A stretch of DNA of 64,000 nucleotides from Amyelois transitella (GCF_032362555.1 NC_083518.1:6088501-6152500); one strand, 5' to 3'. Shown: positions 9,961 to 25,500, numbered from the stretch's first letter. Notes: a model not told the origin generated them from the sequence alone. A program made the numbers and translations.

Positions 9961-12900
9961 TAGTGGACCAGGTACTCAGTTAAACCTGTCGGTCTGCCTA
10001 CACAATCTAAAGATAGATATATAGAAGTAGAATAACGTTGCATATTTCCTACTTATCTGTTTTTTCTCATTACCTACTTGTAAAATAGACAGATGATTGA
10101 GGTCAAAGCACTTTGAAGAAAGTACACGAAGCATGAATAAATACCTAAAAAAATTTACTATTAAAACAAAACCCGTTCTACTTTTCCTAAATGAATTGAA
10201 ATACCTACCTATACTTTAATATCGATGGCTTTAATAGAATTATTTTATGCTTAAGTAGGTAGGTACCTATGTTGTAAATATGTCTAATGTCGACTAGGTA
10301 CTTACCATGTTATTTGGCAAGTAGAAATGATTATTCTAATAATTTATATATGTGTGTGAATACACTTAAAAACATACCTACCTTCCTAACCACACATTAT
10401 TTTTTATACATTACGTAGAATACAACGTGTTATTATCTATGCAAGATACAAAATACGATTCATATCAAAACAAACAATATTGTAATTTCCTTCTTAGACT
10501 TAGACTTGTTGTTTTAGTTGTTCTGGTGTACGAAAATTTTGACTAGGTATTGATATTATAAATAGTTTAAACTGAATGTACCTACTTACATTGTACTTAC
10601 CTACCTACCTATCTCAGGTATTTTATATTGCAAGTAATAAATCTTCACGATAATATGCTCATAATTAAGTCAATCGAATAATTTCCATTTAATTTAAGTT
10701 AATATTAATAATAAGGAAGGTACCTACAATTAAATTGGTTTTTCCACGCCGCTTATATAAATCAACTAAATATCACAAATTACTTTTAATAATTACTCAA
10801 ATATCAGATACACAATTAGTATTAACTTCCTGATTTTTTTTGGCAAATATTATGATTTACGTTATCTATTTGTAAACAAATGACCACGTCTTAGATTAGT
10901 ATTCTTTATCAATGTTTCTTTAAAAGACATACCTACCAAAAAACAATTGAAATGAACTCTGATGATCGTTCGTAGGAAAAAACCTGAGTAGACTCAGGGC
11001 AATGTCCGGTATGAATTTTGGTTCAACGGAACAGTCAGAATTCAGACAACTGTATACACCTACTTATGTTGATGGTTATTTACACATTGAGTCATCGTTC
11101 CCCGTCAACACAAATGAAACGATATGATTAACGACATTATTCTTACACGAATGGAGTTGATTACGATTATTAGATGTAAGGTAAATTATATATGTAGTAC
11201 AGTGTTTATTTTATGATTTTGATTGTCGATTTTTATCAGTTAGACATAATATAGTAACAGAAATTTGTTTATACATATTTATATTGGCTTCTGCTGGAAT
11301 TTCCATTAGTGAGAAGTTGGTGAGAAATATCTATAATTTTACGTAACCCGTGAGGAAATGCTTTTCTTTATAGAAAGTAAATAACTACCTAAATACAATA
11401 TACCTACCTATGTAGGTACTACGTATATATTTTGTACAAACATCTACCTATAAAGGTACGAACCTATTATTTAGAAGTCTAATAAAATTCGTGGAAATAA
11501 ATTTAAATTTTTTATTATGTTTTATTCATTTGTATTTGACAAATGAATATTATACTTCCAGAATGTATAATGTAACTTTACCATTACCAGGCAATAACTA
11601 TTTTATGAGTAGCGCCATCTCGTACCGAATAGCATAAAGATTTATCAAAATAACCAAGTTTGTGAAGTTCTTTAACAGGAGCGCTAGCGGGCTTCCAATG
11701 ATGCGATGTGATGATCAATGTCTTAAGAATATTATTTTCCAAGTTCGATATAGAATGCAGAAGACAGACTTACTGACTGTGACCTGAATGACGTGGATCT
11801 GTAATCTGTTGTTGTGGAAGATATTTCAGGGAATTTGATTTGAAAAATTATTCAAAAGAGATCGTGTGGTCCCATAGAGATTTGGTTAAGGTCTCGTTAT
11901 AAATGTGGTAGATATTCCAGGGAACACGTCAAAAATGAATAGAAAAAGCTCTTTTGTATTTATCTATCTTAGTGACGTTTAAAAACTAGTACCACACATA
12001 AATATATAGGTAACAAGTAAATCAGTAGGGTACTAAGCTAACTTAAAATGAGCTTATGGAGAGGTGGAGAGCAGATGTTATGCAGTTAATGATCAAATAA
12101 ATAAATTTTATAAAAAATTAAAACCGACTTCAGAAAAGGAAAGCTGAAATTTCAACTAACGATAACATCCTACCTAGGCGGTCAGTAGGTTGGTACCTAC
12201 TATCGCCTAAAACTAAAATCCCAAGTTTATTAGCCTATCCCTTATTCGCCTTTTACGACATCCATGGTAAAGAGAAGCTGTGGTCTTATTCTTTTTTTTA
12301 TTGGTGCCGGGTACCACACGGCACTCGGATTACACTTACCTCTAATAAAAAAATGAAATTTAAAACCAAATATTTCAGAAACGGAGCCCTAAATCGTCAA
12401 ATTCAGATTTTTATTAAGATTTCATTACAACTTTTCTATTATATATTTAACCGTGAAGAAACAGACAGATATGGCGAAACTTTTAATATACTTGCTTGTT
12501 TACTGCGGAACCCCAAAAAGTTATCTCGTCTGATTAAAACTACCTAAGTAGGTACTTATACTTTTTTTGATATATAATTTTTATTATTAGTCATACTAAT
12601 TAAAAATTAAATTAAATTAGGCCACAGCCAATAGGTACCTAAGTATAATGATTTGTTTAATTTTTTGACTTTTTCCGAAATAGATGGAGTTTCTAGACCG
12701 GTACAAAAATTTCAATGTTTTGCATTTTCTCCTTTGTTTTATACCCTGGATATTTGTAAGACTATTTTTATGGTTTTGTCTTTCAATGGTTGTTAGATAG
12801 TATTAGCAGTGGAGGTTAAGCTCCAAAATAAAGATGTTATTTGAAGATGATGTTCTGCTTTTTTAATCCTCATCAAAATTCACGATATTCTTTAGTAAAA

Positions 12901-13550
12901 ATTTAATAAAGTGTTTTCAATCATTGAGAATTTGTTTTATTATTTTTCCTTTAGTCGCCTACATCGACATCCTCATTATGTAATGGCTGGTTCTTTCATT
13001 TTCATTGGCCACAACCTAATGTTTATTTTGGTAACAAGGTACCAATAACTTATAAATATCGATACTCTGAGCCTACAACAAATGAAAACTGTCACATGCT
13101 TAGGTATAGCTTATTAGGTAAGTACTTACTTAGGTAGGTATGAATACAAGGGAAGTAGTTAATCTTATCTGTACATATATACCTATGTGGGCACGGTCAG
13201 CTTATCATTTGTTAATCTAACTGGATTGGATATGGAGAGATATAACCAGTATTCCGGTATACTTGGCAGTATTAGTTCGTGCATTATTGGACAACAGTGT
13301 GGACCAACGAACCAACATAATTCGAGTTGCGCAGACCACTGTGTCGAAAGAAAGTGAACGCAACGCAACGTCGACGCGATGACGATGACTTCAACCGACA
13401 GTTTAGTCCGGTTCTCTTGCTCCAACACCCGCCTTGCCAAGCCTAAACTCATTTTAACGCGGGAAATTTGAATTTAGAACCGCGTTTTTTTTTATTCAGC
13501 CAGTTTTAATTAATACCGTTAAACCTAATGCGAGCATTAAAAAAATAAAA
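9961..13550. other. Intergenic region before the transporter gene
   Basis: AT-rich DNA crowded with short tacctacc/ggtaggta motifs (for example 10255-10266, 10599-10612, 11400-11420). Apart from the SINE piece at 12200-12335 I see no element. The 270-bp reverse ORF at 13183-13452 lies in the likely promoter/5' UTR of the transporter gene and has no recognisable domain. Confidence 0.6.
12200..12335 (-). mobile_element. SINE fragment (5' half of the 665-920 family)
   Basis: Reverse copy holding aaatcccaagtttattagcc, cgccttttacgacatccatgg, gtggtcttattc and the terminal ggtgccgggtaccacacggcac block. The tail half is missing, so it is truncated at the end opposite to that expected from ordinary 5' truncation of a retroelement. 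Confidence 0.75.
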
Positions 13551-16500
13551 ATGGATTTACTCAGTGAAGGAAGCAGTGAACCACGAATTTTGGCAGCAAG
13601 ACATCTTAGTGGAAAAACTTTACCAGAAACTAATAATGCGGTTAATACGACATTATTATGTTACGATTACAGTCTTCAGCCCGACGTCGGTTCATATGTA
13701 GCAGGTCGGTATATACAAAACTTAATTTCCGGAAGTTCCAGGGTGAGGAGAGGTCAAGGGCGGCTGCTTTCTATTTTAATCCATTTTGGACCTTCGTTTT
13801 GATTGCAGTTGTATTCTCGTGTTACGATTTTACACGGGTTTATTAAAAATATATTATTTTAGAAGTATCGAACTATGTCTATAATAGGCACATAAGAGCG
13901 TCAAAATAGCAGTTGTTGTCGAATCTTTGCCAAATTGGAAGTGGAATGTATCTGTACTCTAATCACTTTAGCCCAATACGACACGATATAACAATTTCAG
14001 CCGTGTTTTTTAAGGTTTTATAACAAAATTATTTATTGATTTTCTATAACCATTAATAAATTATAAGAAATGTTGAAATTACTTATTCTCGTTGTCATAA
14101 TTCTATTCTAGCTAGAGCCACTGCTGAAATCTATACAATGTCATAGTCACAACACAACCGGCTTCTATGATATTATGAAAAAATAAAATAAAAAAACGAG
14201 AGGGGACATAGATCGGTACCTTGAGGTGCGCCAGTACTTATATTATACTATACCATGATGGAGGAAAGCTAATCTGTTGCAATCAATATTACAGACTTAA
14301 AGATTCTTTACAGATGATTACGAAACCAATCTATTCAGAGAAATAATGAAAAGTAACTTTATAAACACCACTTAATAAAGAAGTAGGTAACTTAAGCCTG
14401 GGGTTTCGCCACTGTGAAAACTTCTAGGAAAAATTTGATTATAATTATATCTTTTCAAAATTTATCTAAATTGCAGTGTGAAGTGCAAGGATTTCGCCGT
14501 TAAAGCGTAAGAGACAGAGAATACAGATTTTCGCATTTACATATAATAGAAATGTCTATGTAAATATTCATTTGGATCATTTAAACAAAAAGTTAACTTT
14601 TGTTTTAACTTAACCTTTGATTTAAAAGTTACGTTAAGTTTTACTTTGGTGTTATATCACTGTATATGCTAACACATATTTGAAAAGTTTTTATGGGCAG
14701 TTTAAATCTCATTTATCAAAATTTTTCATGAACAACTTATAGTTATATATATGTATGTTTAAATTGAATTTAAATGCTTCGTAATTTGATCAAGATTTTC
14801 CTGCGATGGCAAACATAATAAGAATCATTAGTTCATTACGCAATACGCATGTGAGAAACGGTAAATGCATACAATGCAAAACCTCTCTATTCTTTACGTA
14901 TGTAAATGTAAGCAAAGTACCTAAGGTTTTGAAAAACAACCGGTACCTAAAAAAAAAACTTGAGGGGGCATCACTTTGGTCTAAATTTAAGTATACCTAA
15001 TATTTTTAATGAGATGTGCTTCATTTGTTACGGATGGCGTCAATTTCAATTAATATCAAAAAGCTGTACATTATACATCAGAAAAAAAATAAAAGACAAT
15101 AGATACTTATGCCATTTTGTACTTGAAATTATACCCATGAATGGTAGGTATGTCATCGTCTAGCATCACATGCCATTTTGCAGTAGCAAAACTGTCATAA
15201 TTATAAAACTTATAATAATTGTGAAATATGAAAACGTTATGGTGTCACAAACATCAGTTGTGGAGTCACATTCATCAGTATATACCACTTCTATACTTTA
15301 TTTCATTCCGAATATTATGAAGTCATCATTTAGCTTATGACTAAGATCAAGAAAATATAAAAGACGACACTAAATAACTGGTTGTCTGAAATATCAATGC
15401 ACAACCCAAACTCTTCATAGTTAATACTTGAAATCTGGTATCTTTGGGTTTCATAAGTGGTCTAGAGTTGCACTAAGAAGGATTTCCCGAAATTGGGTGG
15501 CCTACCAACCAGTCAGTATTTGAATATCAATTCTATCAGTCTTTCATTCAGCAAAATAGCCTAGGTATCCCGTGGCCTATCAGTCTTCAAGTCCGTTAAC
15601 TCTGTCTATCCTTCAAGGGATATGAACGTGATTTTATGTAGGTATCTATGTAATTATGTATGTTCGGCATCGAAGGCGTGCTTTGTAGAGCAAAGTCAGG
15701 TTGAACGCCCTGCTGCGTCTTGCACTACTGGTTTTAATAAAACAACGATGGAGATTTTAAATGTCAGTCTTTAAATAGCTCTTCTCTGTTACCGTGGTAA
15801 ACTAGCTGAAGCTAGTGGTCAAGGAACTTGAGACCTTCATGTGTTCAAAACTCATTTAATGAAATATTTTTAACCCTTCTATCGGCAGAAACTTTAGTGT
15901 GCCGGCTGTAACTGTTATCACCCAACTATGTTGCCTATAAGACTCTATTCAAATTAGCTTAATCACCTATGTAACTTAGGAATGCATTTTTAAAATAAGT
16001 AAATAGGCAAATTAGTTTAGGATCTGAATGTGTGTGTATCGGATTCACGCTAATTAAGTGTGATACCTCAACCGCTTTCGACCACCGACGCTTTATTTTA
16101 TTGAGACAAATTGTTTTCCTGAGAAGGTAATCCGAAATCGTTTTTGTTGTTAAAATAAAATGTCACGGTTAATTTATTACCTTGATGTTAATTAAAGGGT
16201 ATGAATCTTCAATGATCCGAACTCCTGTTGACAGTTGACGACAATGAATAAATCTTTGAGGGTTAGCGAGCTTGTTAAAAACTACTTGTCCTGAGGTTTT
16301 TACCTACATTGGAATTTAAATTAGGTAATAAGAGAGAAGAAGAAGCCTTAATCAAGTCGCGTAATTCCCACCAGAATACACTGGGACCTCTTTATTTTTT
16401 CAATATTCTTTTTTTTATATAAATAAAAAATATATTTTAATTTGGTATATAAATAAAAAATAAACTGATACTATTTGGTTATTACAAAATTCTTCCTTCT

Positions 16501-19500
16501 TTCAGTATTTTGTATTGTAAAAATAGACAATAAAATTTTCTTTTTAATTCTAACAACCTGTAACCTCATAACATACGAGTACTATTTAAAAATATAGTAA
16601 TGGAAGAGAAATAAAGATGTCTGTAAAAGTCTAAGAAAATTATAAACAGTTTCCCTAGAGTGGCATCATCATGTCATTGCGTTACGCTTTTTATTATCTT
16701 TTCATCTAACTTACGACATGGTAATTAAGACGTTGTGTAATTAAGCATTAATGTTTTAATATAAGCCATTATTTTACTATTAGAAAAAAGTCACTTTATA
16801 TGGGGATAAAGAAATAAAATATTGCTTCTTAGTAGTTTAGGTCAATTAATTACAACGTAATTTTATCCATACTAATATTATGACTGATTTTTTTTCATTT
16901 GAGTTTTACTTTGTGAGGAATAGTCTCAAATACCTCTACTGGATCAAATCTATAGACGGGATTTTTGATAATATTAAGCATAGAGACAGACAATACTTCA
17001 CTTTTTTCTGAATATTCCAACTATAGTAAAAGCTAGTAGGTATGAAATAGTAATTGAATATCCGTTCTTTCCAGCTCTCGGCAAGTACACTTGGGTGGTG
17101 TGGTCGTGCGGGGCGCTGGTCCTGGCGATCATCTGTCTGCTTTACGCCGTCACCCTTCGCTCAGCCCGCCAGCATTGGAGGCTATGCATCACCAACATTG
17201 CAGTTCTGATGGCTGTTTATCCTGTATGTTGTATTTATCTTAATACATCTTTATTCTCTCTTGCGTAAGTCTCTTTGGAGAAAAGCCCGCGATATGCCTT
17301 TTGACCATGAAATCCTGGTCAATATGCGCACCGCTGATCCTGGACTGGCTTTCCACGAAGTAAGTTTCTTTGTGTTCGTCAGATGGTAAACGTGTTTTAA
17401 GTAAAGAACGCAAGTACCGTCTTTTGCTAAACTAAATGTACATTATAGGGCTAGGTATACCCTTTTAATCGAATCTTGTCTTGATTAAAGCTAACAACGG
17501 TACCTACCGTTATAGTTTACCTTCAAGTTAATTTGCATCATTATTCTTGTCTTGTGTAACCTTGAGACTCATTTATTTAACAATCACTAGAACAAACTTT
17601 AATGATGGCGTTGGAAAGTTCATATTCCGAAGTATTTTAATAATATTAATATTTTTATTTTATAAATCTTCCTGCTATTTTTTCTCTTTTTAGTAAGCCT
17701 TACTCTATTTATTTCATGGTCAACTTCCCCCTAACTTACTGTCCATTTCATGCTCTTCAACTAATTATAAACAAAGATTGTTATTCCCTCATGATGCGAA
17801 ATTTGGGATTTATATGACTTTATCTTCTCTATATAGGATTTTGTTCTACTTACTAAGCTAGGGTAAATATAATAAAATACACATATTTATATATGTGCGT
17901 TACATATCACAGGGTGTTTAGCAAACGTCTAAATTGTCCAGGGATGACCCTCACGTAGGCAGTCTTCTTGCCCAACGGATTGTCATTGCAATAGAGCGCG
18001 GGAACGAAACCTGCGTAATGGGAAATCTGCCAAGCGGGCCTACTCACGAACCTTAAAAGGCTTTATGTCATATAATAAAACAATGCGACTATCTTTCTAA
18101 TAAAAAAAAATTACGCCGCCTCATCATTGTTAGTGGCAAAATAACAGAAATTCCCGTACTGTTAGAAGTGATTTACAGTTTAAGACAATAAAAAATACAA
18201 GTTACTACTATCTACCTAATTTGAAGTCATCGAGATAGTATGAACGTGGCATGAACATAAGGTTATAACATAATTCATTGGTTCTAGATACCTCACATAA
18301 TATTCATTTCTTTATTTATTGAATTAGGAAGTACTTACTAAAAACTTATTGAAAATATTTAAATTACATATAAGTAGCAGGCATGTTATTTTAATTTTTA
18401 TTTCCTTCATTAAAATTGCTTCAATGAATAGCAGATCACCTTACATATACCCAAGAAATGTATAAGTAGGTTATCTTATTTAAATAATGCGAGAGTGGTT
18501 TGTGCGGCGTGTGGGTCATTATTGCGTAAGTTTGTTTTGTAATCCGCGTCTCGGTAACTTAGCCCACTGACGATGGCAACTGTATCGCCGTAGGAATTAA
18601 TTACTTTTACTCAAATAGGTACATTTATAAATAAATAAATAATCATCCGCTGAATAATTAACAAGCATTGAATATACAAACATAAAGTATATCAATTTAT
18701 CATAATAAAGCCAAATCCACTTCACTGATTATGATGATCTTTGGTACACATAAAGAAGAGACCTTTAGGAATAACATAGAAATACAAACCTTTAGGAATA
18801 CAAACTCATTCTTTTCTGAAATAAGCGCGCAAAAGATTGAATAAAAGAAAGACTATCAATTTTCTTAAAATTTAATATCAATTTCCATTGGTTGTTCCTA
18901 CTTAACCACATCCCTCATAAATATAAGTATGTAGTTTATTTAGCTTAGTCATAGACTTATTTCTAATATCATATCACAAAATAAGTACCTACCTACGCAC
19001 GTGTAATCCTTACATGAAATGAGTCATGACGTGACTGATTCCATGATTATGTTTATCCCAACTAATATAAAAATGCGAAAGTAAGTTTGCTTGTTTGTTT
19101 TCATTGATTTATTCAGTAGATAGATAACGCGTAAAACGTTATCTACCTACTGAATCAATCTTCTTGAAATTTTGCGTATTATATAATTAAGAGAGGATTG
19201 GAGAGGTCTGAAGAAGGACATAGGGTACTTTTTATCGGTAAAATCTATAGTTTCCGTGGAATTTGAGAAAAACCTTTTGTAGTTGATGTGCTGTTGACTG
19301 TCCTGTGGTTACCGGCACTAAAGAATAGGACCACTCCATCTTTTTCCCATGGATGTCGTTGAAGGCAACTAAGAGCTACCCCTAAGTTGCCTTCAACGAC
19401 ATCCATGGGAAAAGTTTATTAGCCTACGCTAATAAACTTGGGATTCTCCTTGTAGGCGATAAGCTTGCAACCTTTTGCAACTATTTAAATCTCAATTCCA

Positions 19501-22500
19501 TTATAAAGCCATGCAGGTGAACGTGCCTTTTGGTCTTTTCAAGACTGTCGGTTCCGTCTACCCCGCAAGGAATATAGACGAGATAATATGTATGTATGTC
19601 TTACAAAAAAAATTAAGATGAGTAGGTATAAGTGAATGTACCTACAAAAAAAAAATTTTTTTTGCTCAACTTAAATCATAAGTACCTACTTACCTCAGAA
19701 CTGAACGAAATAGATTGTTATGTTCCATATTGACCGAGGTGAAGCAGCCATGCACAAACAAAATTCTACTTTTTAGATCGTGCTTGCCGATTATGTCGGT
19801 TAACAGTTACATTTATAACTTACCAACCTATAGTGTGCTATTTATAAATCTTTGTGATTGTAGGACACTGAGTTTAAATAGGTAGATAAATTTTATACGA
19901 TAGTTAAACTGCGATCATGCCAAATAAAAAGTAGGTAGTAACGGGTAAAAAAAAATTGTAAAAATTATAAAAAACGCCTTTTTAAATTTAATGGCAACTT
20001 TAATTATTAAATAAATTGCTTTTTAAATAGATATTTATTTTTAAATTTATTCGAGTCACGGAGTATAGAATCGCTAAGTATCGGACCTTAAAGCATTTGC
20101 CAAACGTAAAACTGTTAAGAAATATTTATTAAGTACTTACTTATAAGTGCTAAGGTAGATACCTAATGACGACAAACGTAACTACATTACTCGAAACAAG
20201 ACAAGGTACTTGTGTAAAAGGTATCCGTAGGTCGAGGCCAATATCGAGGTAATTTTATCTAAATTAGTCGAAACTTCAAGTACTTTCTAGAATAATAAGC
20301 TCTACAATTATAGAATGCTTGGTATTGCCCGCAATTTTGTCTGTGGGCAAAAGTTAGATGCAGTTTCAACCCTTCAAAGCTGCCATGAATAATATGATAG
20401 ATTAATTAAATCACAGCATACGGAATGTTTTTCTAATATTACGTAGTATTTTGTTGTTTGTTAGGTCTAGATAGGCGCGAGCCTTAGACCTATAAAATGT
20501 AACCTGTTCGTCAAAATTATTTGAAAGGATGTGCTTAGACAATTACTTTCGCATTTATCAGTTAGTAGGAAAGTATTAACTATAATAAAATGTTATTAGG
20601 GTTGATTGACTTTGTCTGTCGAATTGATAGGGACATTGATAGGGATTAGTACAATTGATAAAGCCTTATCAGTCAGAGTTGTAAGCGTACGGACTACCTT
20701 ATACGGGAACTAGGGTTCGCTTATGACTACGATCTTGGATTTCAAGCCAGGGTTTTATACGAAGCGTCTCCGACCTGTTCTCCCAACCATCAAGACATCA
20801 TACAAGTGCTAAATGTGCAAGCAAGTTTCCTTGCGATTGTTATGCTCGTTGAAACTTAAATAAACACAATACATTTTGTGGAATGGACAAACCACATAAT
20901 GAATTGTGTATTTCATTTTGTTTGATCGATGAGTAAATAACCATTAAAGAAACAATGCGGTGGCGGTGTTGAATTACAAAATTCGCGGCAAACACATTAC
21001 GAAATTCAAGCGAATAGACCACAATACATGCGTTGCGAAAATAGTAAATAGGTGTGTGAATCTACCGGTATGATTCCTATGTTGGGATAGGGCACTGCCC
21101 CGTCTATGTACCGCAAGCAATAAGTAACTTAACTAACTTGTCAGGGTGAATGGATAGTATATTATTACTTTTACTGGTTAAAACTATTTAATCGATTCCC
21201 ATTTCCACTCTCCGCTTTGGGAAGCAGACACCACTTTCTGAAATTTCTTTTACAATATTGTCTGTCTATTGGTTCGCATTTATTCTCTGGAATTAGAACT
21301 TTGATGTTTGACCATTTTACAGTGAAGCAAAAGAACATCATAACTGTAATCGGCTCAGCTAACTACTAAACAAGGTTAAGGACGATAAGGAGGCTAGATT
21401 GCAGCCCCCATATAATTGATTTGATTCCGCTATTATATCCTATTGATTGATTGACTCCGTAATCTCAAGTAAAACTAAGAACGGCAAAGCCAGGATGGTG
21501 ATCTTTTATGATTTTTTACGGAGATGACTACTGAATATGATGACTAATTGGCACTAACAGTTCAACATCTTCATGCTGCTAATAATAAGCTTTAGGTACC
21601 CAAGTAATTAATATCAATTAACGCGTGTCTGATTGATACTTAAAGAACACAAGGACGTTTAATGTATATCAAGAGCAGTTGCAATCTGCGACACTGTTTA
21701 TTGTATTTTTGCTAGTTTGTAAATTTAAATAATATTTAGTAGTTCACTAACAAGAAATAATATAAAGAAGCACTTCTTTGAACACTCTTATCTCGAAAGA
21801 AAGCCGCCTCTATATTATCCAATATTTACAACGATTTGCAATACCGTTTCCTTTAAAAAAAATTATTTAATTGTATGTATTTCGGGGAAATATTCATCAT
21901 TCTGGTTCCTATTATTAGTTTACGGCCTTAATAAGCAGTGTTAAATTAAAAGTCAATTTTAAAGCGTGAATTTTTTAAAGCATTTCTCTGGTACCTAAAA
22001 TATAAATTAGTTATAAAAAGACTGCTAATTTCGCACGATTTTATATGAATGGTTGTGACTTGTGAATGTGATTACTGTTCTCACCTTTACGTGGTATCAT
22101 CCACCGCCTTAAAGTTGATAGGTACTTGATGTAGGTAGCCTACTTGATGTAGATAACATTTTTCTTACGGACCTTCATGGGAGTTTTTTAATTCACCAAT
22201 GATTCCTATCTTGTTTGTATTTGAATATTCAATTTGTATCGTGCCGTGTCGTAAGTCGTGATTAAGGACTGTTGGCGTCGTGGGAGGCTTAATATTATAA
22301 TCAATAGTTGAAGAATAGTAGAAACCGTCTTTATTGTTTCTAGGCTCACTATAATAGTCATTATTAACATCTTTGAAGCCAAGGACTTTATTGTGTTAAA
22401 GTTATAGTGATGAATATTGTCGAGAAACGGTTAAAAAAATAATACTTGCATGTAATACATTAAACTATTTCAATCAACCTCAGGAAGGATTCCGTGTAGA

Positions 22501-25500
22501 AGTTTAAAAAAAAATTGACGCATTAGGTTCGATTCCTGCCGCGTTCATGTACCTAATAACTCTTTTTAGTTATTAAAGTTTGACTTTCATCATTATCGGT
22601 TACCAATCAAACTATGATTGGTAACCGATACTTTTATGGTAAGGAATAAGATTGGAAGGAATCATGCGCATTCAGGCAACTGGATGTGCATCGATGATCG
22701 AATATGGTTAGGTTCGCCTAAAAAGTTTGTGGACATCTAACGATCAGGAGATGCTTTGTGTAAAAATCACTCTCCCAACTGTAGTCATAGGCGCACCAGG
22801 CTCCTTTTCAGAGAGGTGAGAGTGGAGACATAACTGGAACTAGGACTGGAACGCTAGGAGTATGGCGATCCGCTCTGGAGATTGCATCCTGCCGTTCTGC
22901 CCTTTCCTTTTATCCTGCTTACAAAGAATAATAGATACCTAACTAGACCCAGCTTTTAATCGTGAGATAAAAGTTAAAGTTTACACACAAAAAAACACAT
23001 GGTGAGTTCCACGACTCTGCGTAAAACTGAAACGCTTTGGATTATTTTGGAATGGAAACAGCTGAACGAGGCCAATAACTCTTTACAAGACTGTTGGCTC
23101 TATCTCTCCGCAAACGCTTTAGACGTCATTTTATATGTATATGAAACTTGCAAAAAGATTATTTTTTTTAAAATTTGGTTTGTTTTCAGATAGTGGCAGC
23201 AGCGTCGCTGGTCGCCATCATAGTCCCCCGCGCAGGCGTGCTGTGCGAGGCAGTAGCTCAGGAGGCCGTCATGCTGGCGCTGTACCACTTCTTTTGCATG
23301 ATCCTAGCCGAGTGCGGAGGACCAGATAAACTCGTGAGGTATAAGACACAATTTTTTGCGTATTTGTCATAGTTTACCCTGCGTATACAGTTTCCCCTCA
23401 GCCGCTTAGCTTCAGGGTTTTAAACTTAACCACAGCCTACACATTACTGATATTTCAAGAGGTCTTGAATGGGATATCCAGGCAAATATTTGTCTGTGGT
23501 GACTATATACTTTACGGGACTGTATACTTTACGTGATCATGGATTTGCCCTAGATTTGTAGAACTGTATTTGACCATGTTTTAGAGCAATTAATTTTTTG
23601 AGTTCGATTTGTTTTTAACTTCTGCTCAGAGACAAACCTTTACTAAGGCGACATAAAAAATCTTGCACCAACTTAATTTTCCCCTAAAATGTAATTCCAG
23701 GATGTCGGACGAGACGACCCGCTGGCAGACACGAGTGTTGCCCTGCTGCTGTTGGCCGTGCTGCGTGCTCCCACGGCCGCAGATACAAGTGTGAGTTTGT
23801 CAATCCTCAAATTAGGATAGAATGGTTACAGTGATTTGTACTGTTAATGAACAAGCAAGCAGTGGTTTGTACTGTTAATGCAAGTAGGACATGAGGAACA
23901 GGTAACTACTGAGTCTTGTGTATTTCAACATCCTTCGAGAATTTGTCAAGGTTGTTTGTTATTTTTAGCAATGTCTAACTGACTTTTCTTTCGTGTTCTG
24001 TAAGCTGCCGTCAATGTATACCTATCTAGAAAAATAAATTAGTAACAAAAAGGGTCCAATCAATGAGCCTTGTGGCCCACCCATGTTTACTTCCGAATTA
24101 CTAGAAGCTATTTTATTGTCTTCAAACATAATTGACGCCATTACTTCATTCTTGCCGAGCCATCAACACTAATTGATAGTTTCATTGACAATCCTTGGAT
24201 AAACCTTTCTCGTTAATTAAACATTAGGAAAAGGTGCGGTCCCTAATTGGGGGGCTTGGGTGTCGACTTCAGAATTAAAAACACATCAACAAATGGCTTT
24301 GACACAATAAAATGTTATTTTTTTAATAGCTTTACGTTTACGATTACAATTTCACTAAGTACATAATACTATAAACTTGTCCTGAAGGTTTAAATAGCAG
24401 TGCCTATTAGAATAATCCATATGACTTTGTAAGCTTATAAATTAGTATCTAACAGTTATATTGCCAGAACTTGTGTAACGTTTAATTAAATTAATACTTC
24501 GAAATATTTTTTATAGTTGACTTGTGTTAATAATGTTTTACATTTTTCCAGACGTAATCTGACATGGTTGCGCTACACTATTCTGCAGATGCCTATCATT
24601 CAAGCTCTTATCTACTTTGTCATACTTGTGCTTTGGGCTGAAGACGTGGTAAATGTTTTCATTGTTTTCATCTCTAACCTAATTTGTTTATGTATCTACG
24701 ATCATTTTAAATTTAATACGGGTAATCTACATATTTTAAATTGGACTTTGGGATTCGTTAATTAAGATATGCTTGGCAGCGCGATTTTTTATATCCTAAT
24801 TATAAACTTATTTTGAAAAAACCTCTTGTTATATACATTTATTTCATTCCAGATGCTGTACCTCAAAAGCCTCATGTTTATCCAGCCTTTGATCGCGTTC
24901 TCTATTCTGTTTGGCATGTGGGGCATTATCATGTGCATCAGAACGGTTGAGACCCTGGGCATAAAAGCCCGACCCAGGTTCCTGGCTGTCCAATTGGTAC
25001 TCCTTATCGTGAAGTTGCAATTTGGCATGGTCAAGACCATCACTGGGTTCTTTGAGCTGCCATGCATTATGTCTTTGCATCCTGCTGTATTCGTCAATCG
25101 TAAGTGTACTTATTATATGAAGTATTTAAATAAATACGTAACCTAATAATTTTTCCTATTTATGCAAATTTTTTGGAAAGATTGTTGTTATGAGAAAATG
25201 CCATTGTGCACCAATTATTATTGTTTAACTTAACAAGCTATATAAAAACAAATCTTATAATCCGTCTGAAACTAAAACGGTAAAAAGATCATGAGAGAGG
25301 TTCAAAGAATAAAAACAAAGTTTTGTAAAATAAAATCTTTTTTTTTTAATTTCCAGTCATTCAAAATTGCGTCATGATGTTAGAGATGTTGTTGCTCTGT
25401 CTCTGGGCTTGGCGCCTGTACAGCTTACCTCCAGGAAAGGTCATCGAAAGGGTCCAACACGCCGTGGTAGCCGTGGTCGATGACACTTTCAATGGCTTTG

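Larger units (their letters stand above)
17224..23189. other. Intron 2 of the OST-alpha gene
   Basis: A 6-kb phase-0 intron. Contents seen: a possible dispersed repeat at 17909-18060 (gaccctcacgtaggcagtc..., gcgcgggaacgaaacctgcg), a repeat with a fold-back at 19058-19165, a SINE with two fold-backs at 19300-19595, a hairpin at 22594-22630, a short repeat piece at 22670-22715 (caggcaactggatgtg, shared with 50505), and a SINE fragment at 23050-23135. No extra coding exon is needed by the protein alignment. Confidence 0.7.

Noticed and set aside
13183..13452. 89-codon minus-strand ORF (MSLGLARRVLEQEN...) just upstream of the OST-alpha start
   Set aside because: No recognisable domain, no splice context, and it overlaps the likely promoter/5' UTR of the plus-strand gene.
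17276..17360. Exon-like segment with an open frame (AICLLTMKSWSICAPLILDWL) and a gtaagt donor in OST-alpha intron 2
   Set aside because: OST-alpha proteins run directly from exon 2 to exon 3 sequence; an insert here has no counterpart and the acceptor is poor.
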